NCBI GenBank assembly: GCA_015489095.1
Contig: WFMN01000143.1
Location: 1 to 16,907, forward strand
Length of the DNA stretch: 16,907 bases
Source of the DNA: Mariprofundaceae bacterium
GTDB lineage: Bacteria > Pseudomonadota > Zetaproteobacteria > Mariprofundales > J009
Reading direction: 5' to 3'
Of the stretch, positions 7,008 to 13,978 are shown piece after piece. The notes below the pieces were generated by a model. That model did no database searches. It was given only the letters and a program-made list of their open reading frames with translations, and was not told the DNA's origin. How positions within the stretch are numbered: the stretch's first letter is position 1; the number at the start of each line of letters is the position of its first letter. A program made the position numbers and the translations under genes.

Positions 7008-7520
7008 CTACTTATCCGCGGCGCGGTCGGGCTCTAGGTAGAGGTAGGTGACGCCGCCTTCAACGCCGATCCCCTTCTGGCCGGAGATGGCAACCGGATT
7101 GAGGGTGATGCTCTTGTTGTTGCCGCCGATCAGGGCGTGGGCGCCGACACCGACGCCGAGGGAGGCAGAGCCGCCGGCGCCGACATACTTGCCGGCCATC
7201 TGGTATTCACCCTTCTTGAAGTCGGCAGCCAGCACGCTATACACGGTGTGGGTCTGACGGTCGTAGTTCAGGTCGATACCCAACCCCACGCCGGTTTCGC
7301 CCTTGTAGTGTTCTACCACTCCCTGACTGGACTTGAAGACGCACTTGACGCCCACGGTGGAGTGGATCAGCAGGTTCATGCCGCTGTTGGGCACGGTGTC
7401 GCAGTTGAGGACGCCGATTTTAGCTCCGGCTGAGGTCTCCGCCGCCGTTGCTGTGGTTGCCATCGACATCGAGCCAGCCAGCGCCAGCGCTGCCAATGAA
7501 AGTACAGGTTTTTTCATCAT
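7008..7520 (-). CDS. Exported DUF992-family protein
   Basis: The product is 170 aa from ATG 7520, with AAGGAG (7527-7532) 6 nt upstream; the Met 20 codons earlier has no such site. A classic signal peptide covers residues 1-26/27 (MMKKPVLSLAALALAG...ATATA), with AxA cleavage near A26. The mature part shows the DUF992 pattern: KIGVLNCD, then a second Cys, C40 and C60, which could form a disulfide. It also has HYKGETGVGLGIDL, a Gly-rich KYVGAGGSASLGVGVG segment, IGGNNKSITLNPV, and a C-terminal GVTYLYLEP strand. The regular Gly/hydrophobic alternation suggests an all-beta periplasmic or outer-membrane-associated protein. The molecular function of DUF992 is unknown to me. It follows bamD in the same direction after a 137-bp gap with inverted repeats, so it is probably transcribed separately. 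Confidence 0.87.
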   Translation of the reverse strand: MMKKPVLSLAALALAGSMSMATTATAAETSAGAKIGVLNCDTVPNSGMNLLIHSTVGVKCVFKSSQGVVEHYKGETGVGLGIDLNYDRQTHTVYSVLAADFKKGEYQMAGKYVGAGGSASLGVGVGAHALIGGNNKSITLNPVAISGQKGIGVEGGVTYLYLEPDRAADK

Positions 7521-7543
7521 CTTGATCTCCTTAAATAATTGCC

Positions 7544-7610
7544 AACGGGCTTTGTCTGATGGGCTCACCCGTTTCGGCATGGATGGTTATTCGAGGAAAT
7601 AGCCGCCTCG
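7544..7610 (-). other. Possible structured 5' leader of the DUF992 gene
   Basis: The 137-bp gap upstream of the DUF992 gene holds several inverted repeats. AACGGG (7544-7549) pairs with CCCGTT (7568-7573) across an 18-nt loop. GGTTATT (7585-7591) pairs with AATAGCC (7598-7604), with one wobble. CGAGG (7592-7596) pairs with CCTCG (7606-7610), which would exclude the second stem. Mutually exclusive stems so close to a ribosome-binding site suggest a regulatory RNA or an operator, but I could not match it to a known riboswitch. Confidence 0.35.
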
Positions 7611-7657
7611 ATGGCGCAGACACTATCGCCACCATCGGCAAAGGAAAAGCGGAACCC

Positions 7658-8389
7658 TCAGCGTAGCGTCGCAAGCGCTCCATTCCACTTGCTGGCGGGA
7701 TAGTTGTGTCGCAGCAGTTGCGCCGCATCCTTCGCCTCTTGTAGCAGGTTGAGCCGACGGTAACTGGCGGCGAGGATGTAGAGCGCCTCCTCGATCTGTG
7801 GCGAGGTTTGAAACTTCTCGATCACCTCCTGCGCGCGGTTGGCGGCGGCAACATAGCGCCGCTTGCTGAAATAGTAGCGCGCCACGGTCAGTTCGTGCCC
7901 GGCCAACTCGTTGTGCAACTGCTGCAACCGCGCCCGGCCATCGGCGGCGTAGGCCGATTGCGGATAGCGCTTGATCAACCGGTTAAAGGCCTCGATCGCC
8001 TCGCGGGTGTGGGTGGCGTCGCGTTCGGCGCTCGCCCGCTCCTTGTAGTGGCTCATCGCCAGCATGTACATGGCGTAATCGCGGTCGGGATAGGTTGGGT
8101 GCTGCTTGAGGAAGCGGTCGGCCAGCACCTCGGAGAGCACCGCCTCGCCATCCATGTAGCTGGCGTAGATCCGCAGCAGCTCCGCCTTGGGGGCGTATTT
8201 GCTGTAGGGGTGTTTGGCGGTGAAGTGGTCGAGGAAGGCGGTCGCCTCGCCGAACCGCTTGGTCTCCACCATCTCCTTGCCCTTGTTGTAGTCCAGTTCG
8301 GCCTGTTCGCTGAGCGAGGGCTTCTCGGTTGCGCACCCGGTCAGCAGCAGGGTGATCACCAGCAGGCTGTGCCACCACCGTTTAGCCAT
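7658..8389 (-). CDS. bamD: Outer-membrane assembly lipoprotein BamD
   Basis: BamD is the essential lipoprotein partner of BamA in the complex that folds beta-barrel proteins into the outer membrane. The product is 243 aa, matching the family. The signal MAKRWWHSLLVITLLLTGC has lipobox LTGC with lipidated Cys19. The mature protein is made of TPR-like helical repeats (for example DYNKGKEMVETKRFGEATAFL, YAMYMLAMSHY and ARYYFSKRRYVAAANRAQEV), with the recurrent short HPYSKYAP, HPTYP and YPQSAYA segments between repeats. ATG 8389 is preceded by AAGGAG (8397-8402), 7 nt upstream and inside the end of hemC. It overlaps hemC by 8 bp in another frame, so translation is likely coupled. A Met 17 codons upstream also opens the frame but would bury the lipoprotein signal. 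Confidence 0.94.
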   Translation of the reverse strand: MAKRWWHSLLVITLLLTGCATEKPSLSEQAELDYNKGKEMVETKRFGEATAFLDHFTAKHPYSKYAPKAELLRIYASYMDGEAVLSEVLADRFLKQHPTYPDRDYAMYMLAMSHYKERASAERDATHTREAIEAFNRLIKRYPQSAYAADGRARLQQLHNELAGHELTVARYYFSKRRYVAAANRAQEVIEKFQTSPQIEEALYILAASYRRLNLLQEAKDAAQLLRHNYPASKWNGALATLR

Positions 8390-9335
8390 GGGGGCGCTCC
8401 TTGGCATAGACGCGGGCCAGTATCTCGCGCCCGCCGGCATCCAGAATGGTATCCGCCAGTGCGGCGCCCAGCCTCTCCGCCTCCGCCCGCGTCCCGCTGA
8501 TGGTGCGGGCGATCAGATGGGAGCCATCCTCCTCGCCCACCAGTCCGCGCAGGGTCAGTTGCTCCCCCTCCAACTCGGCAAAGGCGGCAATCGGCACCTG
8601 ACAGCCGCCCTCGAGCCGCGACAGAAACGCCCGCTCCGCGCGGGTGCGATCGACGGTGTCGCGGTGGTTAAGGCGGGAGACCAGCGCGTTGAGCGCGTGG
8701 CGGTCGTCGCAACTCTGGATGCCCAGCGTGCCTTGGGCGACCGCCGGCAGCATCACATCGAGCGGTAGAAAGCCATCCATGCGGTCGGCCAGCCCCAGCC
8801 GCTTTACCCCCGCGGCGGCCAGGATGACGGCGTCCACCTCGCTACCTAGCTTCTCCAGCCTTGTCTGCACGCTGCCGCGAATGGAGCGGCAGCGCAGGTG
8901 CGGGAAGCGTTGTTTCAACTGGCAGATGCGACGCAGACTGGAGCTGCCGACGGTTGCCCCTTCCGGCAGCTCCGCCAACCCCACGCCACCGCGGGTTACC
9001 ACCATGTCGCGCGGGTCTTCGCGTTCGGGGATCGCGACGATCGACATCCCCGCCGGCAGTTCCGTCGGTACATCCTTCATCGAGTGTACCGCGATGTCGG
9101 CGCGGCCATCGGCAAGGGCGGCGTCGATCTCCTTGGTGAACAGCCCCTTGCCGCCCACCTTGGCCAGCGGGACATCGAGGATTTTGTCACCGCGGGTGAC
9201 GATCTTCACCAATTCGGTAGTGACCGAGTCGTCCAGTTGCCTGAGCAGGTTGGATACATGCTCCGCCTGCCACAGGGCGAGGGGGGATCTGCGGGTCGCG
9301 ATACGGATGTGCATGGGTTGTCGCGGGGTCATCAT
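8382..9335 (-). CDS. hemC: Hydroxymethylbilane synthase (porphobilinogen deaminase)
   Basis: HemC condenses four porphobilinogens to hydroxymethylbilane, the precursor of all tetrapyrroles, using a covalent dipyrromethane cofactor. The product is 317 aa from ATG 9335. The core starts at HIRIATRRSPLALWQAEHV; then come TRGDK, KVGGKGLFTKEID, HSMKDVP (catalytic Asp is D88), LRRICQL and GGCQVPIA, with cofactor Cys245. The usual RGNVQTRL reads RGSVQTRL, and the usual GQGA.GIE reads AQGTLGIQ; both are mild departures. ATG 9335 overlaps the TGA of the PhnA-like gene (ATGA), and neither it nor Met 9314 has a clear ribosome-binding site, so coupled translation is likely. Met 9314 would be closer to the start of many homologues. 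The product feeds the same pathway as cobA. Confidence 0.95.
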   Translation of the reverse strand: MMTPRQPMHIRIATRRSPLALWQAEHVSNLLRQLDDSVTTELVKIVTRGDKILDVPLAKVGGKGLFTKEIDAALADGRADIAVHSMKDVPTELPAGMSIVAIPEREDPRDMVVTRGGVGLAELPEGATVGSSSLRRICQLKQRFPHLRCRSIRGSVQTRLEKLGSEVDAVILAAAGVKRLGLADRMDGFLPLDVMLPAVAQGTLGIQSCDDRHALNALVSRLNHRDTVDRTRAERAFLSRLEGGCQVPIAAFAELEGEQLTLRGLVGEEDGSHLIARTISGTRAEAERLGAALADTILDAGGREILARVYAKERPHG

Positions 9336-9913
9336 GTCTGTTTTTTCACAAACTGGGTGAGAATCACGATCTGCTGGCCGTTGACCCGCCCCTCGATCTG
9401 GTCGGCGTGGTCGGCAACCAGCGAGATGCCCCGCACGGCGGTGCCGCGCTTGGCGGTGAAGTTGGCGCCCTTGACATTCAGATCCTTGATCAGGGTGACG
9501 GTGTCGCCCGCGTGGAGTTGGGCGCCGTTGCAGTCGCGATGCACCACCTGCTCTTCGGCGGAGGCGCCGTCGCCGGCGGCCTGCGCCCACGCAAGGGTTT
9601 CGTCATCCAGAAAGAGCATGTCGAGCAGATCCTGCGGCCACCCTTCGCCGCGCAGCCGTGTCAACATGCGCCACGCCATCACCTGCACGGCGGGCACCTG
9701 GCTCCACATGCTGTCGTTGAGGCAGCGCCAGTGGTTGGGATCGACATGATCGGGGTTCGCTATCTGGTCGCGGCAGGTGGCGCAGAGCAGAATCGATTGC
9801 TCCGCGCTGCCATCCGAGTGGGGTGGGATGGCGTAGATCTCCAGATCTTCCGCCGCCGAACAGAGTTCGCATTGATGGTTGCTGCGGGTTAGTAATTGTT
9901 GTTCGATGCTCAA
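9332..9913 (-). CDS. PhnA/YjdM-family zinc-ribbon protein
   Basis: The product is 193 aa. The N-terminus carries a zinc-ribbon pair, C15-x2-C18 and C44-x2-C47. A helical middle (about 65-115) follows. The C-terminal PhnA domain (about 128-190) has DCNGAQLHAGDTVTLIKDLN, VKGA, KRGT, VRGI and ends with the family's VILTQFVKK signature. PhnA was named for alkylphosphonate uptake in E. coli, but it is not a phosphonate hydrolase there and its role is unclear. No phn genes are in view. The start is TTG 9913, with AAGGA 8 nt upstream; there is no better ATG nearby. It heads an overlapping chain with hemC (4-bp ATGA) and bamD. Confidence 0.88.
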   Translation of the reverse strand: MSIEQQLLTRSNHQCELCSAAEDLEIYAIPPHSDGSAEQSILLCATCRDQIANPDHVDPNHWRCLNDSMWSQVPAVQVMAWRMLTRLRGEGWPQDLLDMLFLDDETLAWAQAAGDGASAEEQVVHRDCNGAQLHAGDTVTLIKDLNVKGANFTAKRGTAVRGISLVADHADQIEGRVNGQQIVILTQFVKKQT

Positions 9914-10001
9914 TTGGTTGTTCCTTGCGCTGGGCGGTCTCGCCCAGGTTGGTCTGTGGGGCGGATACTAGGGCGAATGGGGTCGCTGCTCCATCAAAAC
10001 G

Positions 10002-10036
10002 AAAAAGGGCTTCCGATGCCAACCATCGGAAGCCCT
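10002..10036 (-). terminator. Rho-independent terminator of rplM-rpsI
   Basis: A perfect 13-bp stem AGGGCTTCCGATG (10006-10018) and CATCGGAAGCCCT (10024-10036) closes a 5-nt loop. Read on the minus strand it is followed by TTTTT (from the A-run at 10002-10006). It lies 24 bp after the rpsI stop and separates the ribosomal genes from the PhnA-hemC-bamD chain, whose own promoter must lie within 9914-10001. Confidence 0.92.
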
Positions 10037-10060
10037 CGCCACAATCGGCACAATCGGCGA

Positions 10061-10456
10061 TCAGCGCTTGGAGAACTGTGGCGCGCGCCGTGCCTTCTTG
10101 AGGCCATACTTCTTGCGCTCCACCACGCGGGCGTCGCGCCTTAGGTAGCCGAGTTTCTTCAGCGTGGGGCGCAGCCCCGCGTCGTAGCTCAGCAGCGCGC
10201 GGGCGATGCCGAGGCGGATCGCGCCGGCCTGCCCGCTGACGCCGCCGCCGCGCACATTGACCTTGATATCGACACGGCCGGAGAGTTGGGTCGCCCCCAG
10301 CGGGGTCAGCGCCTGCTGGCGGATGATCTCGATCGGGAAGTAACGCTCGATTTCGCGACCGTTGACCTCGATCCTGCCGCTGCCCGGGCGGAGCATCACC
10401 CGCGCGGTGCTGGCTTTGCGGCGACCGGTGCCGCGATGCATGTTGTCGTCAGACAT
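10061..10456 (-). CDS. rpsI: 30S ribosomal protein S9
   Basis: This is S9 (uS9) of the small subunit, whose C-terminal tail reaches the P-site tRNA. The product is 131 aa, the usual length. It shows GTGRRKASTARV near the start, the central RGGGVSGQAGAIRLGIARAL, then LLSYDAGLRPTLKKLG, DARVVERKKYG and the basic tail KKARRAPQFSKR ending in the near-invariant Lys-Arg. The start is ATG 10456. It lies 22 bp after rplM, the conserved bacterial order. Confidence 0.98.
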   Translation of the reverse strand: MSDDNMHRGTGRRKASTARVMLRPGSGRIEVNGREIERYFPIEIIRQQALTPLGATQLSGRVDIKVNVRGGGVSGQAGAIRLGIARALLSYDAGLRPTLKKLGYLRRDARVVERKKYGLKKARRAPQFSKR

Positions 10457-10478
10457 TGGTAATAAGCCTCTCTATCTC

Positions 10479-10907
10479 TTAAATCTCGAGTGCGGTGGGT
10501 TGCTGGGCGCCATGGGGGTGTTCCCCGCCGGCATAGACGCGCAGCTTCTTCATCATGCTACGACCGAGCGGGGTCTTCGGCATCATCCCCTTGACCGCTA
10601 GGGTGATGATGCGATCGGGGTGACGCTCACGCTGCTCGGCCAGCGTCGTCTCCTTCAATCCACCGGCGTAGCCGCTGTGCCGGTAGTAGATCTTGTCGCT
10701 CTCCTTGCGGCCGGTGACCCGCACCTTGTCGGCGTTGATGACGATCACATGGTCGCCGCAGTCGGCGTGTGGGGTGTATTCGGCGCGGTGTTTACCTTTG
10801 AGCACGGAGGCAACGCGGGTCGCCAGCCGTCCCAGCACCAGGTCGGTGGCGTCCACCACAAACCACTTTCTTTCTATATCGCCCTCACCGGGCACCCAAG
10901 TGCGCAT
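10479..10907 (-). CDS. rplM: 50S ribosomal protein L13
   Basis: This is L13 (uL13), an early-assembling large-subunit protein. Its 142 aa equal the E. coli length. It shows RKWFVVDATDLVLGRLAT, YTPHADCGDHVIVINADKV, KIYYRHSGYAGGLKE, AVKGMMPKTPLGRSMMKKL and VYAGGEHPH. ATG 10907 is preceded by TGGAG about 9 nt upstream. It is the first gene of the rplM-rpsI unit, diverging from nuoA; its promoter should lie in 10908-11100, but I see no convincing -35/-10 pair. Confidence 0.98.
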   Translation of the reverse strand: MRTWVPGEGDIERKWFVVDATDLVLGRLATRVASVLKGKHRAEYTPHADCGDHVIVINADKVRVTGRKESDKIYYRHSGYAGGLKETTLAEQRERHPDRIITLAVKGMMPKTPLGRSMMKKLRVYAGGEHPHGAQQPTALEI

Positions 10908-11203
10908 ATCTATTTACTCCATTGGACAGGTCGAGGTGATTCTACGGGCGCCGCTGTAACGCCGGTTTTCCTCGATTTATTTCACTCCCAAGCAGGAACC
11001 CTCTACCGATGCCCGGTCGCCCTTGAATTGGATGGAGGATCGGGATGGCTCGCCGCAAGCGGGCGGCGCATGGTACGGTGCGATTTTCGGTTGTCAATCG
11101 GGGGCAAACGCCGCTTCACCCAATGTTCCTATGGAGTTGACAATTCGGGCGTGCGCACAACCATTCCGCCCGTTAGTCGAGATGGGTGGGCGCGTGGAGG
11201 ATT

Positions 11204-11230
11204 GTGCCCTCGCTTGATTGTCGAGGGCGC
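11204..11230. repeat. Hairpin in the nuo upstream region
   Basis: GTGCCCTCG (11204-11212) pairs with CGAGGGCGC (11222-11230) around the loop CTTGATTGT: nine pairs including one T-G wobble. No T-tract follows, so it is not a terminator. It could be an operator-like palindrome or part of a long nuo leader. Confidence 0.5.
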
Positions 11231-11257
11231 GATCCTGCCGCGTAGAGTTGACGACTT

Positions 11258-11332
11258 GTGGGAGCGGTTTCCAACCGCGAGTCGCCACGGACGGGTTCGG
11301 GGAAGGGATTCCCCTCCTACGGGCTGTGGCGA
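11258..11332. repeat. Inverted pair of REP-like units (REPIN-like) upstream of nuoA
   Basis: Unit 1 (11258-11280, plus) reads GTGGGAG, then the stem GCGGTT-TCC-AACCGC, then GA. Unit 2 (11297-11320, read on minus) reads GTAGGAG, then a GGGGAA/TTCCCC stem, then GA. The two share the GTrGGAG head and the CGA end but have different, internally compensated stem bases. The pair is wrapped by TCGCCAC (11282-11288) and GTGGCGA (11326-11332). This resembles the GTGGGAGCGG.. REP sequences of pseudomonads and related REPINs, which depend on a RAYT transposase elsewhere; none is in this window. Confidence 0.55.
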
Positions 11333-11363
11333 ATTTCCACCGATGGACTTTGTGATCAAAATG

Positions 11364-11371
11364 AGGGGAGG
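11364..11371 (+). promoter_or_regulatory. Ribosome binding site deciding the TTG start of nuoA
   Basis: AGGGGAGG at 11364-11371 sits 6-7 nt before TTG 11378. The only other in-frame candidates lie far upstream in non-coding sequence, and the NuoA family N-terminus begins right here, so TTG is the likely start. Confidence 0.7.
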
Positions 11372-11377
11372 TTCATA

Positions 11378-11743
11378 TTGGAATATCTTGCAAATGAATA
11401 TGCGCCGATCTTCATTTTCATTGTGATCGCGCTGGCGATGGGCGCCGTGCCGCTGGTGCTGACGCTCTTTGTGGCGGAGCAGAAGCCGGATCAGGAGAAG
11501 CTTTCGGCCTACGAGTGCGGCTTCGAGGCGTTCGATGAGTCGCGCATGCATTTCGATGTGCGCTTTTATCTGATCGCCATCCTCTTCATTATCTTCGACC
11601 TTGAAACGGCGTTTCTCTTCCCTTGGGCCATCGTGCTCAAGGAGATCGGCATCTTCGGCTTTATCGAGATGGTGATGTTTCTGGTGATTCTGGTGGTCGG
11701 CTTCATCTACGCGTGGAAGAAGGGGGCGCTGCAATGGGAATAG
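11378..11743 (+). CDS. nuoA: NADH-quinone oxidoreductase subunit A
   Basis: NuoA is a small membrane subunit of complex I at the junction of the quinone site and the proton-pumping arm. The product is 121 aa from TTG 11378, normal for the family. It has three TM helices, about 9-31, 64-85 and 95-113. Between the first two lies the conserved loop KLSAYECGFEAFDE with the redox-sensitive Cys47, followed by RFYLIAILFIIFDLETAFLFPWA, whose acidic D74 and E76 are conserved. It is the first gene of the nuo operon; its end overlaps nuoB by 10 bp. Confidence 0.95.
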   Translation: MEYLANEYAPIFIFIVIALAMGAVPLVLTLFVAEQKPDQEKLSAYECGFEAFDESRMHFDVRFYLIAILFIIFDLETAFLFPWAIVLKEIGIFGFIEMVMFLVILVVGFIYAWKKGALQWE

Positions 11744-12210
11744 AGGGGCTGCTCGAGCGGGGCTTTGTCACCACCACCGCAGACAAGGTGATCAACTGGG
11801 CGCGTACCGGCTCGCTGTGGCCGATGACCTTTGGTTTGGCCTGCTGCGCGGTGGAGATGATGCACGCCGGCGCCTCGCGCTACGATCTCGACCGTTTCGG
11901 TATCGTCTTTCGCCCCAGCCCGCGCCAGTCGGATGTGATGGTGGTGGCCGGCACGCTGATCAACAAGATGGCGCCGGCGCTGCGCAAGGTGTATGACCAG
12001 ATGTCCGAGCCGCGCTGGGTGATCTCGATGGGTTCCTGCGCCAACGGTGGCGGCTATTACCACTACTCCTATTCCGTGGTGCGTGGTTGCGACCGCATCG
12101 TGCCGGTCGATGTCTATGTTCCCGGCTGCCCGCCAACCGCGGAAGCGCTGCTTTACGGCTTTATCCAGTTGCAGGAAAAGATCAAGCGCACCAACACCAT
12201 TGCCCGTTAG
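11734..12210 (+). CDS. nuoB: NADH-quinone oxidoreductase subunit B (N2 cluster)
   Basis: NuoB holds the terminal [4Fe-4S] cluster N2, which hands electrons to quinone. The product is 158 aa. The four ligands are the tandem C37-C38 (in FGLACCAVEMM), C102 (in MGSCANGGGYY) and C132 (in YVPGCPP). SRYDLDRFG, FRPSPRQSD and YDQMSEPRWVISMG are also in place. ATG 11734 is inside the end of nuoA (10-bp overlap, other frame). The wording around SYSVVRGCDRIVPVDVYVPG resembles the alphaproteobacterial and mitochondrial type. Confidence 0.97.
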   Translation: MGIEGLLERGFVTTTADKVINWARTGSLWPMTFGLACCAVEMMHAGASRYDLDRFGIVFRPSPRQSDVMVVAGTLINKMAPALRKVYDQMSEPRWVISMGSCANGGGYYHYSYSVVRGCDRIVPVDVYVPGCPPTAEALLYGFIQLQEKIKRTNTIAR

Positions 12211-12216
12211 TGTCCG

Positions 12217-12810
12217 ATGACCGAGAGTAGTAACACCCCTTCGCTTTCCGACGATCTGGTCGCGCTGCAGCGGCAGTTTGGCGACAAGGTGCTGGCCGCC
12301 TGTGACGCGCTCGATTGCCCGGAGGCGCGGCTTGCGCGCGAGGTGGTTGTCGATGCGTGCCATTTCCTGCGCGGGCGGTTGGGCTTTGATCAGCTGATCG
12401 ATCTCTGCGGCGTGGATCTCTCCGCCTTTCCCGGCCATCCTGACGACGCGCCCCGTTTCGAGGTGGTCTATCACCTGCTTTCGGTTGCGGATAATAAACG
12501 GATACGGATCAAGGTCGGCGTTGATGCGCGCGCGTTGGTCGATTCAGTGACCGAGGTGTGGCCGGTCGCCAACTGGTTTGAGCGCGAGGCGTTCGACATG
12601 TATGGTATCATCTTCAACCACCACCCGGATCTGCGTCGGCTGCTCACCGATTACGGCTTTGAAGGGCATCCGCTGCGCAAGGATTTTCCGCTGACGGGAA
12701 GGGTGGAGATGTTCTTCGACGAGAGCCAGTGGCGCTGCGTCTATCGCCCCAACGCGACCGAAAACCGCGTGCTGATTCCCAAGGTATGGCCGGAAGAACA
12801 CCATGGCTGA
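12217..12810 (+). CDS. nuoC: NADH-quinone oxidoreductase subunit C
   Basis: NuoC (30-kDa subunit) is a structural part of the Q-module hydrophilic arm. The product is 197 aa. The family signature FEREAFDMYGIIF (121-133) is followed by HPDLRRLLTDYGFEGHPLRKDFPLTG (136-161). The first 60 residues are variable. ATG 12217 lies 6 bp after the nuoB stop, and I see no good ribosome-binding site. It is not fused to nuoD, unlike the nuoCD fusion of enterobacteria. Its end overlaps nuoD by 8 bp. Confidence 0.96.
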   Translation: MTESSNTPSLSDDLVALQRQFGDKVLAACDALDCPEARLAREVVVDACHFLRGRLGFDQLIDLCGVDLSAFPGHPDDAPRFEVVYHLLSVADNKRIRIKVGVDARALVDSVTEVWPVANWFEREAFDMYGIIFNHHPDLRRLLTDYGFEGHPLRKDFPLTGRVEMFFDESQWRCVYRPNATENRVLIPKVWPEEHHG

Positions 12811-13978
12811 GATCAAGAACTACACCCTGAACTTCGGCCCCCAGCACCCGTCCGCCCACGGCGTGTTGCGCTTGGTGTTGGAGCTGGACGGCGAGGTGGT
12901 GGAGCGGGCGGAGCCCCATATCGGTCTGCTGCACCGCGGCACGGAAAAGCTGTTTGAGTACAAAACCTACCAGCAGAATATCCCCTATTTCGATCGCTTT
13001 GATTATGTCTCCATGATGTGCAACGAGCACCCCTACGCGCTGGCGATCGAGAAGCTGCTCGGCATCGAGGCGCCGATTCGCGCCCAGTACATCCGGGTGA
13101 TGTTCGCCGAGTTGACGCGCATTCTGAACCACTGCCTGTGGCTGGGGGCGCATGCGCTCGATATCGGCGCCATGACGGTGTTTCTCTACTGCTTCCGCGA
13201 GCGTGAGGATATCTTCGACTTTTACGAGGCGGTCAGCGGCGCCCGCATGCACGCCGCCTACTTCCGCCCGGGTGGGGTCACCGCCGACCTTCCCGAGGGG
13301 CTGCTGGAGCGCATCTGGGCGTTCACCGAGCGGTTTCCCGGCTATGTCGATGAGTACGAGACCCTGCTCACCGAAAACCGTATCTGGAAGCAGCGCACGG
13401 TGGATATCGGCGTGGTGGATCGTGAGGCGGCGCTGGCGTGGGGCTTTACCGGGCCGATGATTCGCGGATCCGGCATCGCGTGGGATCTGCGCAAGACCCA
13501 GCCCTATGATGTCTATAGCGATCTCGATTTCGAGATCCCGGTCGGTACCACCGGCGACAGCTACGACCGCTACTTGGTGCGGGTCGAGGAGATGCGGCAG
13601 TCCAACGAGATTGTCCGCCAGTGCATCCACTGGCTGGAGAAGCATGATGGGCCGGTGAAGATCGAGGATTACAAGCTGACCAACCCGCCGCGCGGCCTGA
13701 TCAAAAACGACATGGAGGCGTTGATTCACCACTTCAAGTTCTTCTCGGAGGGGTACCCCGTTCGCGGTGAGGTCTATATGCCGACCGAGCATCCCAAGGG
13801 GGAGCTTGGCGTTTATGTGAAAGCCGATGGTTCCAACAAACCCTACCGCATCAAGGTGCGCGCCCCCGGCTTCGCCCACCTGCACGCCCTCGATTACATG
13901 TGCCGCGGCCACATGATCGCCGATGTGGTCACCATCCTCGGCACCCAAGACATCGTGTTCGGCGAGGTGGATCGATGA
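12803..13978 (+). CDS. nuoD: NADH-quinone oxidoreductase subunit D
   Basis: NuoD (49-kDa subunit), related to [NiFe]-hydrogenase large subunits, forms the quinone pocket with NuoB. The product is 391 aa. It has the beta-hairpin GPQHPSAHGVLRL (12-24), whose His residues line the quinone site, then PHIGLLHRGTEKL, TYQQNIPYFDRFDYVSMM, VSGARMHAAYFRPGGV and the C-terminal MTEH-like PTEHPKGELGVY, ending with IVFGEVDR, which matches the conserved family C-terminus. The hydrogenase cysteines are absent, as expected. The stop overlaps the nuoE ATG as ATGA. Confidence 0.97.
   Translation: MAEIKNYTLNFGPQHPSAHGVLRLVLELDGEVVERAEPHIGLLHRGTEKLFEYKTYQQNIPYFDRFDYVSMMCNEHPYALAIEKLLGIEAPIRAQYIRVMFAELTRILNHCLWLGAHALDIGAMTVFLYCFREREDIFDFYEAVSGARMHAAYFRPGGVTADLPEGLLERIWAFTERFPGYVDEYETLLTENRIWKQRTVDIGVVDREAALAWGFTGPMIRGSGIAWDLRKTQPYDVYSDLDFEIPVGTTGDSYDRYLVRVEEMRQSNEIVRQCIHWLEKHDGPVKIEDYKLTNPPRGLIKNDMEALIHHFKFFSEGYPVRGEVYMPTEHPKGELGVYVKADGSNKPYRIKVRAPGFAHLHALDYMCRGHMIADVVTILGTQDIVFGEVDR

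Larger units (their letters stand above)
10908..11377. other. 470-bp divergent non-coding region between rplM and nuoA
   Basis: I see no convincing gene here on either strand; open frames crossing it have no family signature and run on as antisense of rplM or nuoA. It must hold promoters for rplM-rpsI (leftward) and nuo (rightward). A perfect -35-like TTGACA occurs at 11137-11142 and TTGACG at 11248-11253, but neither is followed by a good -10. The right half holds a 9-bp hairpin and an inverted pair of REP-like units (listed separately). I found no tRNA cloverleaf. Confidence 0.7.

Noticed and set aside
7521..7600. c-di-GMP (GEMM-type) riboswitch upstream of the DUF992 gene
   Set aside because: Only a short GACAAAGCC resembles the motif; the CACGCACAGGGCAAACC segment and the tetraloop-receptor layout are absent.
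11137..11165. sigma70 promoter starting with a perfect TTGACA in the nuo upstream region
   Set aside because: No acceptable -10 at 16-18 bp spacing (AACCAT/ACCATT only).
10908..11377. Hidden tRNA or small RNA gene in the rplM-nuoA gap
   Set aside because: No cloverleaf arms, T-loop consensus or CCA-end pattern, and no terminator-like end for a small RNA.
10620..11426. Open frame of 268 codons on the plus strand from rplM into the nuoA leader
   Set aside because: The first third is antisense to rplM and the rest crosses the repeat-containing gap into nuoA in another frame; no signature or ribosome-binding site.
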